Shown one piece after another: positions 16,649 to 23,922 of a stretch of DNA of 46,585 bases. The stretch's first letter is position 1. Every line of letters begins with the position of its first letter. A program made the position numbers and the translations under genes. Source of the DNA: Pseudomonadota bacterium (GTDB lineage: Bacteria; Pseudomonadota; Gammaproteobacteria; Acidiferrobacterales; Acidiferrobacteraceae); contig JAJYHH010000077.1 in assembly GCA_021784845.1 (NCBI GenBank), positions 1-46,585 of the forward strand, in the 5' to 3' direction. The notes beneath the pieces were generated by a model. The model worked only from the letters and a program-made list of their open reading frames with translations, had not been told where the DNA came from and did no database searches.

Positions 16649-16843
16649 TCCACCTCCCTTACCGTCCGCGCGGGATGCACGCCCCGCTGGACTCTATCAC
16701 ACCGGTGCCACCCCCGGAGTGGCGCCCATTTGGCGCACCCTGGTCTTTGTTGGTAGAGTGAACGGCCGTGCACGGGCCTGCAACAAACGGCACGCCGTGC
16801 GGTCTCAGCTCTGGAAACAGAGTCTATTTTCAGGAGGCTTTCC

Positions 16844-17236
16844 ATGGATTATCAGCAGGCACAAGGTCAGTTGACACAGGTTCAGCAGCAGTCGCAGCTC
16901 GTCATGCAGAAGGTCCAGGCGCTTGCCCAAAAACTGAGCGCGGCGGCGCCCGATGCCACCACCGGCCGGGAATGGGCCATGGATCTGCGCGAGATGGCGA
17001 TGGCCATCCAGGCGCAGACCCAGCAGACGACCATGCTGATCAGCCAGATGGCCGATTACATCGGGCGCCTGGAAAACGAGATGGCCACACATCCCGCTCC
17101 CACCGTCCAGCCAACCGGTTGGGCCAATCAGTCCGCAGGCGGCGGCTTCATGGGCGCGCTCACCAGCGGTCTTGGCATGGGTGCGGGTTTTGCGGTGGCC
17201 GACGACCTAGTCGGCGACCTCTTCAATCTCTTTTAA
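16844..17236 (+). CDS. Uncharacterised small protein with coiled coil and glycine-rich tail
   Basis: 130 residues, not recognised. The first half is a Gln-rich helical segment ([20 protein letters not shown]), then two more amphipathic helices rich in Met and Gln ([18 protein letters not shown]). After a Pro/Thr linker comes a glycine-zipper-like hydrophobic stretch, [18 protein letters not shown], ending [11 protein letters not shown]. No signal peptide is seen. The AGGAGG site 6 bases before the ATG strongly supports expression. The gene is monocistronic, divergent from the pyrophosphohydrolase gene, and its end overlaps argH by 30 bases tail to tail. The tail could insert in or peripherally bind a membrane. 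Confidence 0.72.
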   Translation: MDYQQAQGQLTQVQQQSQLVMQKVQALAQKLSAAAPDATTGREWAMDLREMAMAIQAQTQQTTMLISQMADYIGRLENEMATHPAPTVQPTGWANQSAGGGFMGALTSGLGMGAGFAVADDLVGDLFNLF

Positions 17237-18619
17237 GGCCTGCAGACGCTCAGCCGCCCGAGCCGCCGCTGAGCGCACCTGCGCCGGCGCGGTGCCTCCG
17301 AAGTGGTTACGGGCGGCGATCGAGCCGTCCAGCGTCAAAACGGCAAATACGGTCTCGTCGATGACGCTTGCGCATTGGCGCAGTTCATCCAGAGACAGTG
17401 CGGCCAGGTCGACGCCGCGGCTGATCGCCAGACGGACCGCCTGTCCCGACGCTTCATGGGCGTCGCGAAAGGGCATCCCGCGCCGCACGAGATAATCGGC
17501 CAGATCCGTGGCGGTGGCGTAACCGCGGCCGGCTTCGCTGCGCATGCGCTCGCGGTGAAAGGTGGTCGCCGGCAGAAGTTCGGCGAGCGCCCGCAGGCTG
17601 TCTGACAGGGTATCGAGCGTATCGAACAGGGCCTCCTTGTCTTCCTGGTTGTCCTTGTTGTAGGCAAGCGGCTGACCCTTCATCACCATCAGAAGGCCGA
17701 CGAGGTGGCCCGTGACCCGGCCGGCCTTGCCGCGCAGCAGTTCGGGAACATCCGGGTTCTTCTTTTGCGGCATGATCGATGAGCCCGTGCAAAAGCCGTC
17801 GGCGAGCTCGATGAAGCCAAACTGCGGTGTCGACCAAAGGACCAGCTCTTCGGCGATGCGCGACAGATGCACCATGGCCAGGGCCGCATCCGCCGTGACC
17901 TCGATGACGAAGTCCCGGTCGGAGACGCTGTCTAGAGAATTCTCCGTCACCCCCGCAAAGCCGAGCAGCCGCGCCGTCAGATGGCGGTCGATCGGAAAGC
18001 TCGTCCCGGCAAGCGCCCCGGCTCCGAGCGGCAGGACGTTGATGCGCCTGCGGGCGTCCACGAGGCGCGCATGGTCGCGCATGAACATCTCGAACCACGC
18101 GAGCAGGTGGTGTCCGAGGGTCACCGGCTGCGCCACCTGCAGGTGGGTAAAGCCCGGCATGACGGTATCGGCTTCGTTGCGGGCGATATCGACCAGTGTG
18201 CGCATGAGGTCGCGCAATCGCGCGAGGATCTGGTCGACCTGATCGCGCAGGTACAGCCGGATGGTGGTCGCCACCTGGTCATTGCGTGATCGTGCCGTGT
18301 GCAGTTTCTTGCCGGTCTCGCCGATGCGTTCGGTCAGCACGGCCTCGATGTTCATGTGCACATCCTCGCGCGCCACCGACCAGGTAAACTGCCCTGCGTC
18401 GATCTCCGCCTCGATGGCCGCGAGCCCCTCACAGATCCGCATCGCCTCCGCAGCCGTCAGTACGCCAACTGCCGCGAGCATCCGGGCATGGGCCTGTGAC
18501 CCCTGGATGTCGTGATGATAGAGCCGCTTGTCGAAGCCGACCGAGGCCGTGAACTGCTCGACGAAGGCGTCTGTGGGCCCGCTGAACCGGCCCTTCCAGG
18601 CCTTATCGGAACTGGACAT
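17207..18619 (-). CDS. argH: Argininosuccinate lyase
   Basis: 470-residue last enzyme of arginine biosynthesis, splitting argininosuccinate into arginine and fumarate. The conserved blocks are [20 protein letters not shown] in the first domain, [20 protein letters not shown], and the fumarase/aspartase signature [12 protein letters not shown] carrying the catalytic serine. [12 protein letters not shown]-type sequence ([18 protein letters not shown]) is also present. The length is normal. It is divergently arranged with the algZ-algR pair, a neighbourhood seen in other gammaproteobacteria. Confidence 0.97.
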   Translation of the reverse strand: MSSSDKAWKGRFSGPTDAFVEQFTASVGFDKRLYHHDIQGSQAHARMLAAVGVLTAAEAMRICEGLAAIEAEIDAGQFTWSVAREDVHMNIEAVLTERIGETGKKLHTARSRNDQVATTIRLYLRDQVDQILARLRDLMRTLVDIARNEADTVMPGFTHLQVAQPVTLGHHLLAWFEMFMRDHARLVDARRRINVLPLGAGALAGTSFPIDRHLTARLLGFAGVTENSLDSVSDRDFVIEVTADAALAMVHLSRIAEELVLWSTPQFGFIELADGFCTGSSIMPQKKNPDVPELLRGKAGRVTGHLVGLLMVMKGQPLAYNKDNQEDKEALFDTLDTLSDSLRALAELLPATTFHRERMRSEAGRGYATATDLADYLVRRGMPFRDAHEASGQAVRLAISRGVDLAALSLDELRQCASVIDETVFAVLTLDGSIAARNHFGGTAPAQVRSAAARAAERLQALKEIEEVAD

Positions 18620-18909
18620 GATAGTTTGATCCGCAAAGTGCCTATCTTACCGGATGGACGGTTGCCGGCGTAAGTCTTGCCGCCTGTCTGTGTCGAGGTG
18701 CCCTTTATCGGTCATAAATTGAGCGTGAGCGCACGTTTGGCTAAGGTTGCGGTGTTGCTCCTGGTGCCGGACTCTCCTTATGTGCACCCCCACCCCAAAA
18801 TGCCGGGCCAGGATTCTGCCCCTCGGACCCTTTCCGAGGGGCGTTTTTTTTAGGTAGCCTGATGTCTTGCCCGCCCTGCGCGCGGGTCTTCCTGGCGGAT
18901 CAAAAACCC
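18620..18909. other. Divergent region between argH and the sensor kinase gene
   Basis: 290 bases. They should hold the argH promoter (minus) and the kinase promoter (plus). The clear element is an intrinsic terminator at 18818-18851 on the plus strand, which no annotated plus-strand gene precedes. A 25-codon ORF from ATG 18780 runs through the terminator and is unlikely to be a gene. I find no strong -10/-35 pair by eye. Confidence 0.55.
18818..18851 (+). terminator. Strong intrinsic terminator upstream of the kinase gene; possible sRNA end or attenuator
   Basis: A perfect 10-bp stem, GCCCCTCGGA pairing with TCCGAGGGGC around a 5-base loop, is followed by G and eight Ts. It points into the two-component operon with no plus-strand gene ahead of it for over 1.5 kb (the nearest is the small gene ending at 17236). 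It therefore ends either a short non-coding RNA starting in 18640-18780 or a leader of the kinase mRNA. Confidence 0.8.
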
Positions 18910-19989
18910 ATGAAAGAGTCAGCCGGTTCCTTTCTTCCCGACTTTGCCTCCCCGGCAACCGCCGTGCGCATTCTGGTGCTGGCCGAGGTCATCGCCATCA
19001 TTTTCACCATAAGCCTGAATGACACCTGGGGGCCGAACGTAATCCGGGAATTCCTGTTCCTGTCGGCCTATACCTTCGCCATCGCCATCTGCAGCCTCGT
19101 CGTCTTGAAGCTTGCCAGCAAATGGCTGCGCCGGCTGTCCATCGCGGGCGGCACCGCGGCGGCGGTTGCCCTGCTTGTGCTGGTGATCGCCGGCGTCACC
19201 GAGGCCCTGATCTACGCTCTCTACCGTGCGGGCTTCGTTGCGCACCGCTGGCCGGCGTGGCAGCTGCCGATGCTGGTGCACAGCCTGCTCATCGGTGCCA
19301 TCGTCATGCTCCTTGCCCTGCGCTATTTCTTTGTCGCGCACAAGGCGCAGACGGATGCCAAACTCGAACAGGAGGCGCGCATGCAGGCTCTGCAGTCGCG
19401 TATCCGTCCGCATTTTCTTTTCAACAGCATGAACAGCATCGCAAGCCTCACGCGCAGCGACCCGCCGCGGGCGGAAGCCGCCCTGCAGGATCTTGCCGAC
19501 CTCTTCCGTGTGCTTCTGGCCGATGCGCGCAAACTCGTGCCTATATCCGCGGAACAGGAGATATCCCGCCAGTACCTGGAGATTGAAAAACTCCGCCTTG
19601 GCGATCGCCTGCATGTACAATGGCATGTCAGCAACGTGCCGAAAAATGCGCTGATTCCAACGCTGACCTTGCAGCCGCTTCTGGAAAATGCAATCTATCA
19701 TGGTATCGAGCCCCGTTTCGGTGGCGGTACCGTACGTGTAGAATTGTGGACAGACAACGGTGAGACATTGAACGTGCTCATCAGCAATCCGCTTCCCGAG
19801 GTGCGCAAACACGCACACGGAGGCGGCAACAAAATCGCCATGGACAACATCCGCCAGAGGCTCGCAACGCATTTCGAAGACAATGCGACCCTGCAGACGT
19901 TCGAAGAGGGCGGCCAGTATCACGTGAAAATAAAAATGCCGATTGTTCGTAATCAGGGGGGAAGACTGACTGCGGAGACTGTACGATGA
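18910..19989 (+). CDS. algZ: LytS/AlgZ-type sensor histidine kinase
   Basis: 359-residue inner-membrane kinase with about four membrane segments in the first 150 residues, then a coiled linker (QTDAKLEQEARMQALQSRI). The His_kinase domain has the motif RPHFLFNSMNSI with phospho-acceptor His168, and the ATP-binding N-box is LQPLLENAIYHGIEPRF. The Pseudomonas homologue is AlgZ/FimS, which works with AlgR on alginate, pili and virulence genes. The start MKESAGSFLPDF at 18910 matches the family N-terminus; an ATG at 18862 would add 16 residues. Signal and targets here are unknown. Confidence 0.88.
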   Translation: MKESAGSFLPDFASPATAVRILVLAEVIAIIFTISLNDTWGPNVIREFLFLSAYTFAIAICSLVVLKLASKWLRRLSIAGGTAAAVALLVLVIAGVTEALIYALYRAGFVAHRWPAWQLPMLVHSLLIGAIVMLLALRYFFVAHKAQTDAKLEQEARMQALQSRIRPHFLFNSMNSIASLTRSDPPRAEAALQDLADLFRVLLADARKLVPISAEQEISRQYLEIEKLRLGDRLHVQWHVSNVPKNALIPTLTLQPLLENAIYHGIEPRFGGGTVRVELWTDNGETLNVLISNPLPEVRKHAHGGGNKIAMDNIRQRLATHFEDNATLQTFEEGGQYHVKIKMPIVRNQGGRLTAETVR

Positions 19990-20039
19990 TGATGATGATA
20001 AGAGAGATGGCGCCACAAAACGAGTCGCGGAGGGATGCG

Positions 20040-20771
20040 ATGAAGGTGTTGATCGTCGACGACGAAAAGCTGGCCCGCGATCGTCTGCGCGAGCTTTTGG
20101 GTGAGATCGGCGAGCATACGGTAGTCGGCGAGGCCATGAACGGCAGTGAGGCCATCGAGCAGACCGAACGGCTCAACCCCGATGTGCTGCTCATGGATAT
20201 CCGCATGCCGGGCATGGACGGGCTCGAGGCGGCCATGCATTTGATGAGCCTTGATGCCCCGCCCGGGGTCATCTTTACGACCGCTTACGACCAGCACGCC
20301 CTGGATGCCTTTGAGGTGAACGCCATCGACTACCTCTTAAAGCCCATTCGCAAGGATCGTCTCGAGAAGGCGCTGGGCAAGGCGGGCAAGCTGACGCTGC
20401 AACAGCTCCAGGAGCTGAATCAGGCGCAGGAGCAGCCGGTCGTGCGCACGCATCTGAGCGTGCATCTGCGCGGCAACATCCGCCTGGTGCCGGTACAAGA
20501 CGTGCTCTATTTTCTTGCCGACAACAAATACGTCACGGTGCGCACGGCGACGGAAGAGCATCTGGTCGAAGACTCGCTGGTCAATCTGGAGCGCGAGTTT
20601 GGCGAAAGCTTTTTGCGCATCCACCGCAACGCCCTGGTGGCGACGCCCTATATCAGCGGCATCGAAAAGGATACGAGCGGCACGTGGCATGTGACCCTGA
20701 AGGGCCTGGAGCGGCGTTTGGCGGTGAGCCGCCGCCATGCCGCTGCGGTGCGGCGCTGGGCCCGCCGCTGA
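20040..20771 (+). CDS. algR: LytTR response regulator (AlgR-like)
   Basis: 243 residues. The receiver domain has the acidic pocket VDDEK, phospho-acceptor Asp53 (LLMDIRMPGMDG), a switch Thr in FTTAYDQHALDAF and the conserved Lys in YLLKPIRK. The C-terminal LytTR DNA-binding domain begins near LRGNIRLVPVQDVLYFLADN and includes FLRIHRNALVA. The ATG at 20040 has a GGAGG site. An upstream frame beginning with four Met codons overlaps the kinase stop but lacks family similarity. It is co-transcribed with algZ. Homologues bind direct repeats in target promoters. Confidence 0.92.
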   Translation: MKVLIVDDEKLARDRLRELLGEIGEHTVVGEAMNGSEAIEQTERLNPDVLLMDIRMPGMDGLEAAMHLMSLDAPPGVIFTTAYDQHALDAFEVNAIDYLLKPIRKDRLEKALGKAGKLTLQQLQELNQAQEQPVVRTHLSVHLRGNIRLVPVQDVLYFLADNKYVTVRTATEEHLVEDSLVNLEREFGESFLRIHRNALVATPYISGIEKDTSGTWHVTLKGLERRLAVSRRHAAAVRRWARR

Positions 20772-20789
20772 CCGGAGGCCGGCTGCTCG

Positions 20790-21302
20790 TCACATACGCC
20801 ACAGGGCGGCGGCCGGCTCCGTGATGGCGCCGGCCGCCAGTGGCAGTTGCCGGTGCCGGATCGTGTCGAGCGCCAGCGCCACGCGCGGGAAATCCCGCTG
20901 GAGGCGCCAGAACACGCGGGCCTGGTGATGGTCGCTCTCGAGATCGGCGCTCTGGCCGAACGCACTGCGGCCATGGTCCACGTAATAGGCAAGCTGCCCC
21001 CGCGCGCGCAGACGCTCGCGGAAGAAGCCGCTCATGAACAGGGAGTATTCCGCCAGGTGGCGGATGATCAGGGCGGCGCGCGCCCGATCCTGTTCCTGCG
21101 CAAGCTGCAGTTCGGTCAGAAACTGGGCCAGAGTCGTCAGGTGGCGCTGATTGTGATCGCGGATGGGATAGAGGGCGCTCGTTTGCGCAAAGCGGGACAG
21201 AATGTCGGCGACATACTCGACGGTTCCGGTTTCCGCAAGCCCGGCCTGGCGAAAGCCATGCTGGATGTGGCGGTGAAAGAATTGATACAGAGTCGGCCCC
21301 AT
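20790..21302 (-). CDS. Uncharacterised conserved-looking protein
   Basis: 170 residues, alpha-helical, without signal peptide or membrane segment; no named domain recognised. Visible blocks are LYQFFHRHIQHGF at the N-terminus, TVEYVADILSRFAQT, IRHLAEYSLFMSGFFRERL and YYVDHGRSAFGQSAD. These look like a uniform gammaproteobacterial hypothetical family. The ATG at 21302 is chosen because a full AGGAGGT site lies 7 bases before it; a longer GTG start would swallow that site. It is convergent with algR and divergent from purT. Confidence 0.65.
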   Translation of the reverse strand: MGPTLYQFFHRHIQHGFRQAGLAETGTVEYVADILSRFAQTSALYPIRDHNQRHLTTLAQFLTELQLAQEQDRARAALIIRHLAEYSLFMSGFFRERLRARGQLAYYVDHGRSAFGQSADLESDHHQARVFWRLQRDFPRVALALDTIRHRQLPLAAGAITEPAAALWRM

Positions 21303-21341
21303 GCGCTTTACCTCCTGCACCAGGCAATCCTTCTGACGACA

Positions 21342-21347
21342 AGTATA
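21342..21347 (-). promoter_or_regulatory. Possible -10 element for the 170-residue protein gene
   Basis: On the minus strand TATACT (21347 to 21342) matches the -10 consensus at 5 of 6 positions and lies in the one AT-rich patch of this intergenic region, about 40 bases before the ATG. The corresponding -35 position is poor, so this is tentative. Confidence 0.3.
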
Positions 21348-21479
21348 TAAGACGCCCGCCGGCTGCGCACGGTGATCGCGCGCAGTCGCGCCAATCCGGT
21401 GGTGCGGCCTTGCCCTTGATTGACAGCGCCCGGATGGCCGGTATCATGCCGCGCACACCGTTTGCCTGTGGAGAGCGAC

Positions 21480-22682
21480 ATGATCGTCTTTGGGACCCCC
21501 TATACGCCCGCCGCGTTGCGCATTCTCTTGCTTGGCAGTGGCGAGCTGGGCAAGGAGGTGGCCATCGAGGCGCAGCGGCTCGGGGTGGAGGTGGTGGCGG
21601 TCGATCGCTACGCGAACGCGCCCGCCCATCAGGTGGCCCATCGCGCGCATGTGATCGACATGCGCGACGGCAAAGCGGTGCGTGAGATCATTGCGCGCGA
21701 GAAACCGCACTTTGTGGTGCCGGAGCTCGAGGCCATCGCCACGGATACCTTAGTCGAGATCGAGCGCGAGGGACTTGCGACAGTGGTCCCCACCGCACTT
21801 GGCGCGCGCATGACCATGAATCGCGAGGCGATCCGGCGGCTCGCTGCCGAAGAACTGCGGTTGCCGACATCCCGCTACGCCTTTGCAGGAAGTTTTGCGG
21901 AATTGCAGCAGGCCGCCTCGGTCATCGGTTTCCCCTGCGTGGTCAAGCCCGTCATGTCCTCTTCCGGCAAGGGCCAATCGGTCGTATGGGCCGAGGGCGA
22001 ACTCGCCGCCGCCTGGGATCTGGCGCAAAGCAAGGGGCGGGTCGATCTGGCGCGCGTCATCGTCGAGGGCTTCATCGAATTCCAGTACGAGATCACCCTG
22101 CTGACGGTGCGCGCGAGCGCGCCAGACGGGACAATCGAAACCCATTTCTGTGAACCGATCGGACACCGCCAGGAGCGGGGCGATTACGTCGAGAGCTGGC
22201 AGCCGCATGTGATGAGCGAAAAGGCCCTGTGCCGTGCCCGCGAAATGGCCGCCAGCGTCACGGCGGCGCTCGGGGGGCGGGGCCTGTTTGGCTGCGAATT
22301 TTTCGTCAACGACGACGAGGTGTGGTTTTCCGAGGTGAGCCCCCGCCCCCATGACACCGGTCTTGTGACCCTCATGAGTCAGCAGCAGACGGAATTCGAA
22401 CTGCATGTGCGCGCGTTCCTTGGCCTGCCCGTTTCGACCGAGCTTTTGCAGGCAGCCGCGAGTGCGGTTATCTACGGCGGGTGCGATGCCTCTGCCGTCC
22501 GTTACGAGGGCGTGGCCGAGGCGCTCTGTGTGCCCGACACCAAGCTGCGCCTTTTCGGCAAGCCCGAAAGCTTCGTGCACCGCCGCATGGGTGTCGCGCT
22601 TGCGCGCGCAGGCGATGTGGACACGGCCCGGCGCCGCGCCCGGGAGTGTGCCGCGCGGGTCCGGGTGATCGCCGGGGACTGA
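21480..22682 (+). CDS. purT: Formate-dependent phosphoribosylglycinamide formyltransferase
   Basis: 400-residue ATP-grasp enzyme that formylates GAR with formate and ATP in purine synthesis, the folate-independent alternative to PurN. Conserved parts are the N-terminal [40 protein letters not shown], the ATP-grasp [18 protein letters not shown], and the metal/catalytic region [20 protein letters not shown]. The ATG at 21480 follows a GGAG site; the longer upstream frame is non-conserved. It stands alone, convergent with the lipoprotein genes. Confidence 0.97.
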   Translation: MIVFGTPYTPAALRILLLGSGELGKEVAIEAQRLGVEVVAVDRYANAPAHQVAHRAHVIDMRDGKAVREIIAREKPHFVVPELEAIATDTLVEIEREGLATVVPTALGARMTMNREAIRRLAAEELRLPTSRYAFAGSFAELQQAASVIGFPCVVKPVMSSSGKGQSVVWAEGELAAAWDLAQSKGRVDLARVIVEGFIEFQYEITLLTVRASAPDGTIETHFCEPIGHRQERGDYVESWQPHVMSEKALCRAREMAASVTAALGGRGLFGCEFFVNDDEVWFSEVSPRPHDTGLVTLMSQQQTEFELHVRAFLGLPVSTELLQAAASAVIYGGCDASAVRYEGVAEALCVPDTKLRLFGKPESFVHRRMGVALARAGDVDTARRRARECAARVRVIAGD

Positions 22683-22704
22683 GGGTGTCGCGGCCACATA
22701 CGGG

Positions 22705-23214
22705 CTAGAAGCCAAAACCGATGCCCAGTCCGAAGTGCCAACGCGTGCGCGGGGTGTAGGGGCGCCTGAAGGCAGAGGGGTGTCTTTGCCACAGATGGGT
22801 CCTCAAAACGCGCATCTCGGGGTAGGTGTAGCGCGCCTGCCCGATCAGTCCGGTGGTCGTGCCGGTGATGATGCCAACCACGCTGATGAGACGCCCCCGT
22901 CCGCAGATCACGGGATCCAGATAACCGCGGATCACCGCGCGAAAGCGGCCGTAAGGAGGCCGGGACAGCCGGGGCCGTCCGTCCGGCGCGAGCGGATAAG
23001 CGAGGATCGTCAGTGTGCTTTGGGTGGCGCCTGCCGCGTCCCGCACGACTGTCCCGCCCCAACGCACCCGCATGCCCGCAGTCGCCGCGGGGTGAGCCAG
23101 AACGGTCTGTACGGTGACGGCGGGATTGACATGCAGCGCGCGCGGCAGAGGCTGCGTGGCGCAGCCCCCGAGCGCCACGCCGAGCGCGCCGAGCGCGAAC
23201 GCAGGCGCTCTCAT
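22705..23214 (-). CDS. Slp-family outer-membrane lipoprotein
   Basis: 169 residues. The lipobox LGGC gives lipidated Cys18. The body has the Slp pattern: VRWGGTVVRD, a polar core with TLTILAYPLAPDGRP, GRFRAVIRGYLDP and GRLISVVGIITGTTTGLIG. Escherichia coli Slp is a starvation- and acid-induced outer-membrane lipoprotein; the molecular role is unclear. It lies 18 bases downstream of a second Slp-type gene, forming a tandem pair. Confidence 0.85.
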   Translation of the reverse strand: MRAPAFALGALGVALGGCATQPLPRALHVNPAVTVQTVLAHPAATAGMRVRWGGTVVRDAAGATQSTLTILAYPLAPDGRPRLSRPPYGRFRAVIRGYLDPVICGRGRLISVVGIITGTTTGLIGQARYTYPEMRVLRTHLWQRHPSAFRRPYTPRTRWHFGLGIGFGF

Positions 23215-23232
23215 GGGTCTGCTGGCGCAGGC

Positions 23233-23787
23233 TCAGTATCCATAGGGCCCGCCCCAGCCCCACGACCAGCCCATGCCCCAGCCGGGGCCTACCCACATCG
23301 GCCCCGTCCAGCCCCACGCAGGCCACGGTGCCGCGTACTCGTAACGGATCACCGGGCGGGGCCGCCACAGAAACTGTGAGCGCACATGGACCACGGGAAA
23401 GTCGTAGGGGAAGTGGCCGATGGTCTCCCGCTTGAATCCGCTGAACGTGCCGACGACCGTGACCTCGCGTCCGACGGCATAGACATCGGGATCCAGGAAG
23501 CCGTTGATACGGGCCAGGAATCGCCCGCCGCTGTGCAGGGAGCGGCGTGGCCGTCCGTCTTCACGCAGAGGCAGGCTGATGATCTGCAGCCACGTGGCGC
23601 GGGCTCCGTTGGTTACGTGACCAATGACGCCGCCCCAGCGTACCATGACACCGGGCGGCACGATGTGGGCGCGGGCCGCTACCACGCTCGTGCGCGTGAC
23701 GCCGGGGGCGCGCAGCGCAGGCGGCACCGGCGCCGCACATCCGGCCAGCATCAGGATAATGCCCACTACGATGATGCGTCGCGTCAT
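23233..23787 (-). CDS. Slp-family outer-membrane lipoprotein (first of tandem pair)
   Basis: 184 residues from ATG 23787 with lipobox LAGC near residue 16. The Slp core is clear: VMVRWGGVIGHV, IISLPLREDGRPRRS, GRFLARINGFLDP and GREVTVVGTFSGFK. A striking aromatic/glycine tail follows (WGWTGPMWVGPGWGMGW), perhaps a surface or peptidoglycan-facing appendage. A GTG at 23805 would add six residues but has no better ribosome-binding site. It is divergent from the lon-type gene. Confidence 0.85.
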   Translation of the reverse strand: MTRRIIVVGIILMLAGCAAPVPPALRAPGVTRTSVVAARAHIVPPGVMVRWGGVIGHVTNGARATWLQIISLPLREDGRPRRSLHSGGRFLARINGFLDPDVYAVGREVTVVGTFSGFKRETIGHFPYDFPVVHVRSQFLWRPRPVIRYEYAAPWPAWGWTGPMWVGPGWGMGWSWGWGGPYGY

Positions 23788-23865
23788 GGTCTCGATCCGA
23801 AGCACGCACGGGCTTTTATGGTAAACGGTCCGCCACCGCGTTGGCTAGGTCCACGCGGGGAAGCT

Positions 23866-23893
23866 CTTGAAGGCTCCGTTTGAGCCCCCATTA
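23866..23893 (+). promoter_or_regulatory. Sigma-32-like heat-shock promoter before the lon-type gene
   Basis: CTTGAAG (23866-23872), a 13-base spacer and CCCCATTA (23886-23893) closely match the RpoH consensus CTTGAAA-N13-17-CCCCATNT. Transcription would start near 23900, giving a leader of about 20 bases. Confidence 0.75.
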
Positions 23894-23922
23894 GCAGTAA
23901 AGCATCCAATGGCCTGGTGAAC

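Noticed and set aside
18780-18857. 25-codon ORF before the kinase gene, possible leader peptide
   Set aside because: It has no ribosome-binding site and reads through the terminator stem, and shows no run of regulatory codons.
19986-20039. Upstream start with four consecutive Met codons for the response regulator
   Set aside because: The extra residues lack family similarity, and ATG 20040 has its own GGAGG site directly before the conserved receiver domain.
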